A DNA stretch of 64,000 nucleotides from Prunus persica. Lineage: Eukaryota > Streptophyta > Magnoliopsida > Rosales > Rosaceae. Below, in pieces: positions 23,358-37,000 of this stretch. The position numbers and the translations under genes are program-made. The DNA is taken from the NCBI RefSeq assembly GCF_000346465.2, contig NC_034009.1, positions 3,818,199 through 3,882,198 of the forward strand, written 5' to 3'. The notes beneath the pieces are model-generated. The model was not told where the DNA came from and did no database searches. It worked only from the letters and a program-made list of their open reading frames with translations. Position 1 is the first letter of the stretch. The number at the start of each line of letters is the position of its first letter.

Positions 23358-24680
23358 TCACTTGTTGGTAAGAATCCGATCGATTTCACCATTCTTATTG
23401 TAGGTATCCACAATCTTCTTTGCATATGAAGGCATATGCTGATCAGCTCTGCATGGTTCATGTTTTCTTTTGGTAAATTGCATGTTTTCATGTTTCGAAT
23501 ATAAGAAACCAGCATCACAGTTCTACTATCAGGTAACACATTGAAAGTTGCACCTTTGTTTTCCCCATATTCGGTTTACATACAGGTAGTTCCTGATGGT
23601 ATGGTAATCGAGTGAATAACGAGCAAATTCCAGACCCTTTGGGCCAATCTGTTCAACAAGAACCAAGTCATAAAATAAAAGTTTGAATATAATTTTATAA
23701 TTCCTAAATGCATCACTCAGAGTCCTTACCAAGTTTAGCAAGAAAGCAATCACATTGCCAACAAACTTTGGGGCAGGTTCAGGACCCTTTCCTGAGAAAC
23801 AAGATTGTGAAAACAATGGTAAGCAGCATATATTTTGCGAGTCCTCCAGAATTTTGGATGAGCTATATAGCCTATATTACAAACCAAATGATTTTCAAGA
23901 AAAATAAAGCATATTTTCTTCAGAAGATAGAGTCTAATACAGCGAAATGATAAACATTTCTATTCTTGATCCCATCAAGGGGAGGTCCTATTCCCTGAAT
24001 ACACCCATAAAAAGTATCACAAAAAAGATACAGCACGTACCCAACTTTGCATTATCATCTGCCTTAACAGTCTCCATGACAAATGGTTGGCGATTTCCCT
24101 GTAATTGGCCATGCTTAGAATACTTCATTGCAAAGGAAACTATGTCCTCTAAACATTAAATTTCAAATCACAGAAATACAGAGAGAGAAATAGGATAGGA
24201 TCAAGGTTTTACACTGCTAGTTGTTGGAGTAACCTCCAAAAGATTATCAACCAGACTGAGCATCTCTCTTCCACGTTCATTTCTACCATTTGAAGGCAAG
24301 AAAAAAATAGAAATCTTTATTTATTTATTTCCTTTACCACCAAAGTGGAATAAAATATTGCAATAGCACAATGATAATCAATAAGCACAACAAAAAGCTG
24401 CACACAGAGTCTGAGCAACGATATTACCTTACCGTAACATACTGTGGATGTTGAGTCATGCTGATTCCAGAATATTTTGGCACACCCATGTATCCCACAA
24501 CTAAATCCTGAAATAGGTGAGAGACATGTGAGAACCTTTATACTACTAACAGTAAGTTATGCTTGTGTCAGTAGATAATAACAGCTTTGTATAATATGTC
24601 AGACCAAGGTGATGGTGATAAAATGTAACCATGATTCTTGCAATAGACTTGTAACTTTAATTAATTTTCACCAAGGTTAT

Positions 24681-24743
<63 letters not shown>

Positions 24744-27700
24744 AGTAGCAGCAGTTGATTCCAAACAATTGGAAATTCCTTGTTTTTGTTGAATTGCATT
24801 TTTCATGTCTAAATGAGCTTCCAAGTTTTAATTTGATCATCAAACATAGTCCAATTTCATGTACAAATACCCAGTTTCAAAGACTTACATCTATCTTTGA
24901 CATAAAAGTGTTCCTACATTACATAATACATTATCCTTCATAAACCAATTGCTGAATTGAGACAGTACAAAGTCTAATAACTCTCCCTCTTTCCCTCTCC
25001 CTGGCCAAAAAAGAAAAAAAATACAAAACAAAAAGAAAAACATGCAAAAGCAATTAACTTAAGAAGAAATTTAATATCAAAATAAATGTTTAATCGTAGA
25101 AATTAGTAAAAAATGAACTATTTTCAACAGAAAGTGTTACTTGCATATTCTAACCAAAAAATGCATGGGAACAATGAGATGCAATCAAAACAACACATAC
25201 TCCAAAAATAAAAATAAATAGCATTCCCGTATCCTTGTAAAGATGAAAACTCACCGCTAAACCATTTGTATAATCGAAACAACTGCAAGACCAAAAAAAA
25301 GAAAAAAAAAGGGACAGGTTAGGAAAATATACGACAGATATAAACTATAGTATTTGATATATGTGGCATTTCTGTTTGTGAAATACGTCATCTAATTGTA
25401 AGTTACTTGTTCAATCGATCTGAGGGAATTCACAAATGAAAAGTTAATAAATATGTAGCAGTAGTACAGGTGGTGATGACAATGATACTTCTGCGTTTCC
25501 AATATCAAGCATGGTCCCTGAATCTTATTGACTATAGCTTCGGGGACATCTGGTACAATTAGAATGAGAAGTGAAGATTACCATGTATTTAACAACTCTC
25601 TCCTAAAGCCCCAAAAACATCTATAAAGTTCAATGCATGTGCACACAATGCTTTTGATAATGTCAACATGTGTTGATTGTGTGTGTGTGAGAGAGAGAGA
25701 GCAATTGTTTATCTTTCCTTTTCTTTGCATATTTAGTGTACATCCACTGCAATCTTATCCTCAAGGTTGCTAGTCCTATTTAGTTGCTGATGTTCTTTCT
25801 TAATATCTAAAGGTATGTCTACAGCAATTTCAGAAATCAATTTTCCTTCACCAAAACTGTCAATCATACCTTCTAGTTGTTGAATCTAATTCACATAAAA
25901 AATATTCAAAAACTACTAAGTATTACAAAGGAAAGGACAAACAGTACCTATAACAAGAAGGAGCAATTACATCAACCAACTCATTTGCTGGCAGAGAGAA
26001 ATACGGAACCTGCTTTGGTTATGAAATGAGATGAAGTAGCATGAATGGGAGAGTAAATACCAATTTGAACATATGAGGACCACTTTTACCTCTTCAATAT
26101 GACCATCCAAATGCTTCAAGTGAACCTATCAAGAGTACAGGAATAAAATTTAAGAAATAATATAGCCAACTAGCCTGTTAAGAAATGCTCACACTAGGAA
26201 TGGTTGGCATATAAGAAAAGATAAACAATTAGTGTCCATTTTACTATCATAAGCATATAATCTAAAACAGATATAAGCCTGTCAGACCGCACCACTAAAT
26301 TATTATAAAAGTAAAATAAATGTATCCATGAAATCTTTCAGAAAATTTGTGAAAAGCCCAATCCCACAGAACTCATCCAAGGTTGATCCCCTTTTTCGAA
26401 ACAAGATTATTGCTATAAGTGTTAAACAAAGGGTGTGCAATGGCACACATGACCACCTTGAAACATTGCTCAGACCTTGGGCTCTTCTAATAATTGAAAT
26501 TAGTACCTTTTATGATAACTCATCCAAATCCTGTACTATATAGAGATCAAATACTCAATCGCCACAAAATCTACAAAAGGAATTTCTTAGTGCAAACCTT
26601 GTAATCTTGCATAAACTCATAATGAAGAACTGTCTCCGGTTCACTACTTGCAGCCTTTAAAAACTTATCAAGCCCTTCTCGAGTCCCATTGTCCACTGTC
26701 AAACAAGGGCATCAGTACTGATACAAATTCTACTACTTGTTACTGATGTCATTTACTAGAATGAGGGCATTATATAGTTGTTGACTACATACATATTTAA
26801 TAAATAATGATGCTGCGGTTGATGATGTGATGATTATGATTACAGAGACAGTAAGATACAGTTTATTATAGTAGTTCATCTATGCCATGTTTAACATGAT
26901 GTCATGGCAATTATATACATATTTTTCCTCTGGGGCCTTAAGTAATAGACATAAGTAAACTTGATGGCTAGACTACTCATCGAAATCGAGAAACATAAAA
27001 AATAAAATAATAATAATGCATACGCCTTTTACTAACCGCAATTTGTGCCTAACACATAGAGCTTGTCCAAATTTAAATGGTGCTCCACAGATCGTAATGC
27101 TGCAGTTTAAGAAATTACTCTGCATTACGATAGTACAAGTCACAACAGAGAAGGACTGAAAGTAGAACTTGTAAGATTATATTATAAATGCTACCTTGCA
27201 CCTGGCAACCCACACCACAGAATAGAAGTTTCTTTACACCTGCAGCCTATTTTACAGGAAAGGCAAACACTTGTGTCACTAAAACTCATAAGAAACGTGC
27301 AATTTTGTAACAACAAAGGGGCAGTGTAGAATAAACAAATGTGTGCCTGCACACACACATACACCCATACATAGACCAAACAAAATGAACTTCTGAAGAG
27401 TGAAACCAGAACAGGAGTTATTATGCCTAAAGTCTATAAACAAGAAACAAAATCAGAAAGGTAAAGAACAAACCCTCCAACATGTGAACCCACAAGTTAG
27501 GGACGCTAAAAGGCCATACGCTAAAAAACCTCCAACTTATGTTTTGTCAAGGAATCTTCCTCCTCATTGGCAGTCCTAGCCACCTTCAAAATACTATACC
27601 CACAAAACTCCATTAACCAGTGAGTGTATGTATAAGGAACAGGGAAATCAGCTCTGGGCGTCTAATAATGGAGGAAGTGTTGCCCTCCAAAACTTTATGG

Positions 27701-30029
27701 AAAAAAAAGAGAAGTGCCAAAGGAGGGGCGCCGTATTTGTATAAATTAGATCTGTAGTTATAGTCACAAGACTCACAACTAACAAGGAAATCGAAGGAGT
27801 AGGACGAAGTACAAACCATTCACTCAAAAGCAATACCAACAATTAAGATTCAAGCTCCATAAAAGGATGGTCCATCACTTAAAGGACAGAAAAGTCCTAA
27901 ACAAAAAAACCCAGACCACAAAGGATGCTATGCTCTTATTAAAGTTGACTCAACCACAAAGCATGTTCGTTAAATAGCACAGGAAATAGTAAATTAAGAT
28001 TTGTGTCACTAATGAAAAAGAAAATCAGCCACCTCAACTAGGGCAAGGGTATTAAGATTAGGAGATAATGTCGGCTTGACACCTTTAGCAGCTAAAACTT
28101 CCTCTGGTGTCCTGTTGAGAAGGGGGTAAAGAGAAATGACATAATGAGGATGGAATAACAATAACCAGAAACAAAAATTGTCATTGAGAAAAATCAAAAT
28201 GGTAGAAGAATTTTGTCTCAAAGAAAATGAACTAGATGCAAACCTTGCTAATACAGGCCGTGCAGTAAATCTGTCGTTTGGGTCACTGTAATAATTAAAA
28301 CCATATGATAATTAACATTCCAAAAGGGGAAAAAGGTAAAAGGATTGAATAGGATAGATGAGTCCATAATGTTATCTACTCCAGTAAATTCAGGCCAGGA
28401 CCTCTGTACACAAATTACGGCCTCTACCATGCCTGATTTTAGCATTTCTATTGCAATAGTTGTTACTATTCCTGTCCACTGAGCTCCTGCCATCAAAGAA
28501 AGCAATGCAACATTTTCATATTACAGTGACGAGAAAAATCAGACGAGACACAAAAGATGCACTACAAAGCATTTGACTCAAGAAATTCTGACACACGATA
28601 AAGAAATTATTTACACAAATTGCAATTTATTATGAGAATTTCAAAATTTTAAAAGTTAAATAAATAAAACTCAAATCTTAAACTGGAAAAGTAGGTAGAA
28701 TTCCTAGTAATGAAAAATGGGATGACTTAGATGCCTCAGATGAGGTTCTACAAACTAACACTACCAATCTCCCTTGACATAAGACTAAAACTATAGTGAT
28801 GCTGAATGACTGATAAAACAAAATTACCTTCAACAGGGATCACTTTACGAGCATACAACAACTCCTCATAGACACCCAAGTACATTTCATCTGAGGAACC
28901 TGTTTTTCTCCCTCTACCATGAACTACAGGTTCCAAGCCCTGAATGGGAAAACAAAAGGGTACATGAATGCTGGAATATCAAAGAAACAACTTGAGTTTT
29001 TATTGAATTAACCAACAACGCTAGGTTACTATAAAGTATAAAAATCCAAAGCTATGTAGTTCCACAAGTCTAGATGATGATTTAGTTAAATATGAAAAGA
29101 AAACTAATAGTAATGATAATAAAGAAATCTAATGACAACATTGGTTGTAGTTCCACAAAGAAACAACATTGGTTGAAGTAAAAATTTGGTCTGGTAGCAC
29201 CTCTAACTTGAATTTCAAGAATCAAGACTGATGAATAAAATGGAAATCATGCATGGCAATGGATCATTAAAAAAATTATATTTTGAACGCAAATTGAAGT
29301 TCGATCATTCCACTGCACTTCATATAAGCGCTTCAAATGTCCCCATCCGGTGTATGGTACATGATATTAGAGAACTCGAGCATTACTGTGCTCTAAATTT
29401 GTTTCAGGATTTCAAGAAATGACACCAACTTCCATCTACTATTTAAGAGTAAAAATTCAATGAAAGTATGAAAAATTGGGAGAGGAACAAGAACTTACTT
29501 CAATCTTAGACATTCCATCTCCTAAGAAAGCACAGGCTTCCTTGACATGGGCAATGTAATATGTGTCGCACAACCCGCAACGACTACCAAAAGACAAGAT
29601 TCAGCAAATAAAGAAATAAATAAAAATTCAAACTTTAAATGCAAAAATTTAAATTTATAAAACGTAAAAGTGGGGTAATGAAAGGAAGTGAAAGAGCTTC
29701 AAAAATGAACCTGCAGTGGTCTTTAGCCGGATAAGTGCCACCAGGAGGAATGGGTCTGGAGCGTTGCCTCCAGTCCTCTCTCAGCTTCACTGACTTTGAG
29801 TTGGGTTTTCCATCTGTTCCACCACATAACACAACACAAACTTTGCTGTGAAACAAACACGCAGATACACAAACAGAGGCGCACATAGAGAGTTTTGGGT
29901 GGTACCTTTAGAGGAAGAGGAAGAGGAAGAGGAAGAGGAAGATGAAGATGAGGAAACAATGGAGAGTGAGAGAGGAAGGGAATAGAGCTTGGCAATTAGA
30001 GAACACATTGCAGCTGAGAGAAACCCCAA
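23358..30029 (-). CDS. HCAR: 7-hydroxymethyl chlorophyll a reductase, 19 exons, copy B (intact)
   Basis: Reduces 7-hydroxymethyl chlorophyll a to chlorophyll a in plastids with ferredoxin, FAD and 4Fe-4S clusters, the last step of chlorophyll b to a conversion in the chlorophyll cycle and in breakdown. Exons: 29906-30029, 29711-29840, 29499-29583, 28828-28939, 28402-28486, 28244-28285, 28033-28111, 27195-27246, 27037-27099, 26598-26695, 26090-26125, 25948-26009, 25255-25282, 24428-24507, 24213-24282, 24041-24098, 23730-23791, 23554-23648, 23358-23448. They sum to 1452 bases, 483 aa, with GT-AG sites and continuous frame. Residues 1-45 form a Ser-rich plastid transit peptide. Cluster-type cysteines appear in DHCSRCGLC (84, 87, 90), FCGVGCQ (229, 233) and SCYSC (321, 324). 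The length fits the family (Arabidopsis about 460 aa). The exon 2 acceptor was chosen to keep frame. Confidence 0.93.
24686..24740. repeat. Microsatellite (GA)n in HCAR copy B intron 13
   Basis: About 27 GA units in the intron between exons 13 and 14, the counterpart of 6061-6125 in copy A. Copy B lacks the CA run. Confidence 0.93.
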
Positions 30030-30225
30030 GCCAACAATAATGCAACTGAAACAGAGTGAGAGTGACTACAATGTGCTGAGGCTGTACGAGCCACATATTT
30101 CTTTGTAACAGTCTGCCATGGTGCTTTATAAGATTTGGTCACTCGTGTGATCGGGTGCACCAGGTTCGAACCCAACACAAATTAGTCTCTTTCCTCTTAT
30201 TTTTCAGTAAGATTTTTTTTTAATT

Positions 30226-30842
30226 AGGTTATTTACTCAAATAGTCCCGAGTTGCATTTTGATCCCTCAACTAAATTATTCATTCGAATGGTTCACCAAC
30301 TCTTTATTAATCAGTGCAATGCTCCTATAGTTATATTTTCTGTCAATGTTGCCGTCAAATATAGGAATAAAAATGTCCAATTAAATAAAATACTAAACAA
30401 ATTAAAAACTAAAAATCAAAAGAAAAAACACATCTCTCCCTTTCCCACTTCCTTCTTCAACATTTTTTTTTTTTTTGTGTGTTGAACAAGTGCATTTGAA
30501 CCTCATGATATTGTTCATTGAGGAAGAGAGGGACATAGAGAGAAAGAGGTGGGGAAAGAGAGGAAGAGAGAGGGATAGAGTGGGTTCGCCTGGATGGGGT
30601 GTTGGATTCAGGTCTAGGGTCTATTGAGGTGGATGTGGCTAGGGATTGTAGTGTCAAAAGTCTTATTTACCCCCATAAATATAGCATGTGCTGCTCACAT
30701 GACTAAATTTAACAGAAAATGTAACGGTAGAACCAATGCGACGATTAATAAAGAGTTGGTGAACCATTTGAACTAATAATTTAGTTGAGGGACAAAATGC
30801 AACTCATGTATAAATTTGAGGACAATTCAAGTAAATAATCCT
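30226..30842. mobile_element. Fold-back MITE, about 0.6 kb
   Basis: The left arm from 30226 (ttatttactcaaatagtcc, then gagttgcattttgatccctc and ggttcaccaactctttatta) pairs with the right arm ending at 30842 as an inverted repeat of more than 100 bases. The middle is unrelated AG-rich sequence. No transposase ORF. The target duplication is uncertain. Confidence 0.75.
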
Positions 30843-31197
30843 TTTTAAATATATAAATACAAGGTATATTGAGATAGGGAGATTTGAATACATAGTTTAC
30901 TGTTCTTAACCAATGTCAATTAAGTTTTAAGTTAATTTGCAATAGATTTTTTTTTTCTTGTTCTTTCTTTTTGGCTTGATGTTTGAAGAGAGTAGAATGG
31001 ATGTTTCTTTTTTTCTTTTTTCTCAGAATTGAAATTGAGTTGAGAATCTCAAAATCTAAATTGCCAAATTCATGTTGGGGTCGTTCGTTAGTCCTGTAGG
31101 TTGCACCACCAATGCTATTCTCAATTATACCACAATAAACGTGGTGAAGGTTTTTTTTTTTTTGTTTTGGGTGTGTGCGTGTATGTCTATTTATATA
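30843..31197. other. AT-rich spacer between two MITEs
   Basis: T-rich sequence with poly-T tracts near 30948, 31000 and 31150. No gene or RNA recognised. Confidence 0.4.
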
Positions 31198-31757
31198 ATA
31201 CTAGCCTCTCTGCACGCGCTTCCGCGTTTGCGAGAGGATTTTAAAAAAAAATAAGTAAATTTATTTTAGAATTAAAAAAGATAATGGGTAGTTGTGTTCC
31301 ATAAAAATAGGATCCATTATCTGCTTTTTCTTTTTCTTTTAATTTTTTTAAATATGAAAAAGTGTGAGTTTACCATATTATCCTCATCTAATTAATAAGT
31401 TTAGTTCTTAATGTTTGCATTAACCAAGGATATTTTCTGGTATTTTGAATGTTTCACCATTCTCTGCCTTTTGCTTTATATATATGTATGAAAATATAAA
31501 GCAAAAGGCAGAGAATGGTGAAACATTCATAATACCATAAAATGCCCTTGGTTAATCCAAACATTAAGAATTAAAATTATTAATTAAATGAGGATAATAT
31601 GGTAAATTTATACCTTTTCATATTAAAAAAATTAAAATCAGATAATGAATCCTATTTTTATGGAACACAACTACCCATTATCTTTTTTAAATCTAAAATA
31701 AATTTTAATTTAAAAAGCCTCTCGCAAGCGCGGAAGCGCGTGCAGAGAGGCTAGTAT
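31198..31757. mobile_element. Long-palindrome fold-back MITE, about 0.56 kb
   Basis: Almost the whole element is one inverted repeat centred near 31480. The ends atactagcctctctgcacgc and gcgtgcagagaggctagtat pair, the arms continue inward with few mismatches, and the centre is the small palindrome ctttatat...atataaag. The ends are GC-rich, unlike the surroundings. RNA from it would form a hairpin of about 270 base pairs. No ORF. Confidence 0.85.
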
Positions 31758-32628
31758 AGATGAAAAATAAAAATAAATTTAGAACCGTGAAAAAAGTCTA
31801 ATTGTTAGAGCTCAATTCACAATAGAACCACATTATTTGAAATGTTCATTTTTCAAAGGATTATGCCAACATGCAAAATCCAAATCGAAAATCAGTTGCC
31901 TTCTTGATTATCATTCATAAGATGGAGAGTTGTATAGCAAAAATGACGAGTACAATAGACTCGTCCAACAAAACCCAATTTGATCCAACTTCGAAATCAA
32001 TCTCAATTCAAATTCATAGAAGTAGACACAAGAAAATTGGCGAAATTCATAAAACTAAACAGAGAAATTATCGTGTGTATCTGAATCCTCCCCTCTATAT
32101 CTGAAAAGATACGCCCCACCCTCAAATGAAAACTTTCCCAAGAAAATGCCCTCAAACACATTGGACAATATGCACCATTTAAAAGAAAATGACACCTGAG
32201 AAGCTAAATCGTTTCTTTCATTTCTTGGGGGCTTAAACCCCAAAGTGTACAATGGATGCGGGTAACAAAGAACTGCTGAAAAACGAAAAAAAAAAAAAAA
32301 AAAACAACAACAATTTCTTACGTCTGTATACCACTTGTAATCCCCTCTTTCGGTATCCACCAAATACCCCCCTACAATATAAAGATCTAAACCAGTAACA
32401 GTAACGAGGGACTTTATTGTCATGTTTCAAAGAACTGATAATCAGATATCTCAATCAATGGGAAGGCCTCTTAGTACAAGATCATATTTCTTCTATTTAA
32501 AAAGAATGGACTGTAAAATTGACTCAAAAAAATATACAAATTACGCCCTTCATTACGCCAAGGGAGTGAAGGAAAGCAAAACCGGATCGGAGCATGAGGA
32601 TTGTTGAGAAGCTATACTGACTTGAATC
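31758..32628. other. Downstream region of the BLISTER-like gene
   Basis: AT-rich DNA with a poly-A tract at 32286-32304. It holds the 3' UTR of the minus-strand BLISTER-like gene at its right edge. The ORFs at 31871-32104 (+) and 32055-32423 (-) have no recognisable similarity. Confidence 0.4.
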
Positions 32629-34018
32629 TCACAGAAGCTTACTAGTTCTTCGTCTTGATGGCCCTCCAGGAAAAAGCTTCATAATCCATCCCAAGACTCT
32701 TTCCACTACCTGCACGTGAGAATAATAGAGAAAGATGATATTTCTATATATTCCACTCCATGATTGCAGAAACTACGATTAATCTTCCAAGAAACATTAT
32801 TTGCACTCTGGCTTAATTAACAGCTTGGACCAGAAAATACATTTCTAATTAGAGACAAAATAAAGTATTAAAGGAACCAAAAGAACTAATTGGTACTTTT
32901 GAGGAATGATGTACCTGAGCAGCCAACTATAAATAAAATTATATCAAAAGAAAACACAGTACCTCATCGCCTTCATCTGCATATGGAGTATTGTCGGGAA
33001 TATCAACAGGACTAGGTTGTCTAACAATAATATTCTCGTTAGCCATACTTTGGGCAGTTAAGAGCTCCAATCTCTGAGTTTGAGCTTCAAGTTTCCGGGA
33101 CAATTCATTGTTCAGCTCCTTTATTCATGAAAATCAATACGGTCAACATTGTAATTATGATCGGTGGACTAACAAAACAATTATGAGCCAGACACAAATC
33201 CATATATCAAAACTGAATCAATGCTACTATTAACGATGTAACTTCAAACCACATTATCCACTAGAGTATGACCCATTGATGGTAGTGATGTCACTCCCGG
33301 TAACAAGAGAGAAGTCAATTCCATGTGTAACGACTTTCACCAAACTTACAACAAAATCAAACTAAGTACAGAGGCAGCCAGACCAAGAGTCAAGGTCAAA
33401 ACCCATCTGATAAATAGGAAATGTAGTCTGCTAAGATGACAAAAGCATTCCCATTGGAATGTATTTTGTGCTTGAACTAAGCTTGTTCCATTGGATCAAA
33501 AACCAAGTAAAACAAAAACAATACTAGCTTGTTCCCAATCCAAGTCCACAAGTTCGAAGTAACATAAGAAATGCATAGGCCTCTTTCTGTCACAATATTT
33601 CATAACCCTTAAATATATGTATCAATCCTGAAGAAAGCTTCCTTCTTCCTTAAAGTAGACCAAATACTAACAAGTCAAAAGCAGGAGCAGACTACTACAT
33701 TGAGTTGAAAATTTAGAATTATGCTACCTTCAACTTGGAACAATTAGATGACTCGGATGCCAAAGATTGTATTAACTCTTCTTTCTCCAATGCTAACTGA
33801 AACAAGAAAGCTTCAATAGTTATTATCTTTGCATACTAGTAAATCATTTAAACTGCAACCACTTGTTTTCTCCTTTTCTATTTTTGAATATTTTGAATAT
33901 ATAAAGTTTCTATTCAAAATAATAATAATAATAATAATAATTTAAACTAACAAGAAAGCTCCAGTAGGACTTTTTTTTGCCATCTCACTTTATCTAGTTC
34001 AACTAGTAAATCATATAA

Positions 34019-34078
<60 letters not shown>

Positions 34079-37000
34079 GAATTCAATTTAATGAGCTACA
34101 TTTAACAAGACCACTGAAACATCAAAAGTTAACCACTGAGAAAATATAAGGGGTAGATGGTACCTCAGAAATTAGTGTATGGATGTTTTCAATTGTTTGC
34201 ATCTGGTCATGAGGTAGATTCACAGATGAAACATCAAAAGTTGGCTGTCCACTTGCAGGCAGAATCGGGAAACTTGAGGCATCATCCCTTTCCTGGCCTA
34301 AGGTGTCAGGAATAGCATCTTCATTTGCTTCAATTATTAAATTTTTTTAAAAAAACCAACGAAGAAATTAGTCATCATAAATACATTCATTCATCAGCAA
34401 AAATCTTATTGGTGAATATTTTTATCTATGCACATTGTTCATTGGAATTAATATGGACAGAATTAAGTAATAAACTTCTCATACAATGACAACAAACCTA
34501 ACCTTCTCCGCAATAATAAAAAGACTTGTATTAATTTAAACAAAAACTTGATCAGGAATAACTAATGAAAATAATGAGTATTTGTTAGGGTAGGTGGTCA
34601 TTCGATATTCCCAACATGCACGGTGGTTGTTGAAAGTTATTGATTTATTTGGCTTACATTGATTGTTTGTAAATGTATCTTAGGATAATCAGCATCAATC
34701 AATATATCCAACACTTGTGAATAGTAAAAATTTAATAGCAAAGTTATAAACTAAAACCAATAGTTAAATAGGAGTGAAGCACTACAAGAATTATGAGAAT
34801 AATAGAAAATTAAAATAATACAAATAGAATACAGTAATAGATGCAGCCATTTTTTTGTTAGATTCTTGGAACGATTATCTTGGCCACCAAAGAAAGTAAA
34901 CTGGGTCTTTACTTGTACCATGCATGCATACCATTGCCTTTCTAAGTTAAAGTTGCAATCACAGACAAATGCTTCATTCATAAAATAGAGGTATAACCAC
35001 ATAAATATCATTACATAGCATTAAATGTTGTCAATTATCACAAAGACTCACCAGAGTAGTAACGGTTTTTATGTAGTTATATCTTTATTTTATGTATGAC
35101 GTGCTTGGAGGAGAATTCACTCATAGGTTGATAGAAATGAGTGTGTCGATTCCAACATGAATGCAATCATAAAGATTTTAAGAACAACATATGTTCAACC
35201 AATAACAATACATGCAAACACTAATTACCAAATAACAAACACAAGCACAAACATAGCCATGGCCACAAACCAATTAACTGGATTCACTAAGAAATTCAGT
35301 ACTTATTATTATGGCATTTTAAATTTACCTAGATCTTCTGTAGAAGTAGACACATCTTTGTTATTAGTATTCTTGCTAACATCAACATTCTTTCCACTTG
35401 TGGAAGCTTTCCGTAACATAGACTGCAACAGCTTCTTCTCTGTACCAGATAATAACAACGAATAAGGAGCAAGATTTGGAGGCATAAATAAAACTATAGA
35501 AGACTACATTCACATTAGTGGAGGGCTTAAGAGACCAGTCAATAATTTCACAACCCACCTTGTTGGCATGGCAATCAGGGGCCTTTGCTACATGCAACTC
35601 CCAGCATTCTTAGCTTGTGTTCATTTTCATATTAACATAACAAAAAACAAAGGTTCTGAAACTTAACGAACCTCAATGGAATAATATTTTTTTTTATTTA
35701 TGTAAAGAAATGATCGCTTCATTCAAAGGGAGGATTGGGAGATAGAGTCTGGTAATATTTGAACCTCCTCAATCTCGCCAATGATTATAGACCTAGTGGC
35801 ACTCAAGCAGTAAAACAACCGTGCTAAGATAAGTAGCTTGATTACGCTCTTATTAGCTTAAATTGGTGACAAGGGCACTAGAAAGGCTAGACCATAAAAA
35901 TTAAAGAGGCACACCAGCAGCAATTTGTTCCCTCTGAGAAAAGTCACTAAAGGTAGAATTCTAAATTGAAAGGTCGGTCATGAGCAATAGCAAACCTAGA
36001 GAGGTTCTACTATACAGAGAAGTATTCTTAAAATTAAACAAAAGGGCTTTCATATCAGAGGACTCTACCCTCACAACTTTTCAACCTTCTGTCTTTTTTA
36101 TAAATAAATATAATATACCCCTTAATCAGAAATAGTGTAGTAAAATTCTATTGTAGATCATATAAGCCTTACCTTCCTGAAGAGCATTGATAGTTGACTG
36201 CAAATCCGAACGATCCTTTTCTAGGCTAGACAGTTTTTTCCTGCACAGATTGATTTAGGATAGTCATTTTCAGACATTGGTAATAAGTCTAAAACTGAAA
36301 GTGTACAACATTCTTTAGGATGGTCATTTAGGATATGCATCTACCACATTCTTTAGCTCACAACTCTAATTTTTCACATTCAGTAACACTCAAAAATTTC
36401 AGATTTTTTTTCCAAAACAAATATAACATTTTCCATACAAGAGACGGGGGAGTGATAAAAAAATAATACAAGTGATTCAGAATATGTTCACAAATTTTTA
36501 TTTTACTGCAAATGTAAAAGGATAACTTACTTGTATGAAGAGATTTCAGCTTGTGTGTTCTCCAATTGCCTTTCCAACTTTAGCTCACTGGACCTTAATC
36601 TCAGTGCCTGGGAAAATTAATATAGCAATTTGAATATATTGTTTAAAGCAGCAGCATCAAACATGAGCAATTTTGTACCTAACCCATATCACTATGTGTA
36701 CATACACACATACACGCATATGCACAAAAGCTCGGACAAACTTTTATGTTGGCCAAAAGTACAAACATAACTCGTTTCATAGGTCACATCCAAGGAAAAC
36801 ATATGACCAAAGTTTCTGCCTACCACCTCCACTACAATTTGCCATTTCCTCATGTCCCCTTCTTAGCACAAAAGAGTAACATAAAATAAAAAATGTTTTG
36901 TCCCCATAGAATTACAAAGTTGTTTCTACAAAGCAGTGCCTAAAACCCAAACATACCAAGAAAAATCACTACCTTCTCCTCTAATCCGATAACTTCGGAT

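Larger units (their letters stand above)
22915..30175. repeat. Segmental duplication, unit B (carries the intact HCAR gene)
   Basis: The same segment as unit A (4400-16960) without the LTR retrotransposon and without the A-specific deletions. It serves as the reference for the empty ATTAC site (near 25577) and for the lost exons of copy A. A 450-base stretch (about 27335-27800) in intron 7 has no counterpart in A and is either lost there or gained here. Confidence 0.85.

Noticed and set aside
29635..30096. Alternative frames over HCAR exons 1-2 as separate proteins rich in Pro/Leu
   Set aside because: They are other frames of the Ser-rich transit peptide exon; the spliced HCAR frame explains the region.
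34000..34080. CRISPR-like regular repeats
   Set aside because: Simple GA microsatellite; no spacers. No CRISPR array occurs in the window and none is expected in plant DNA.
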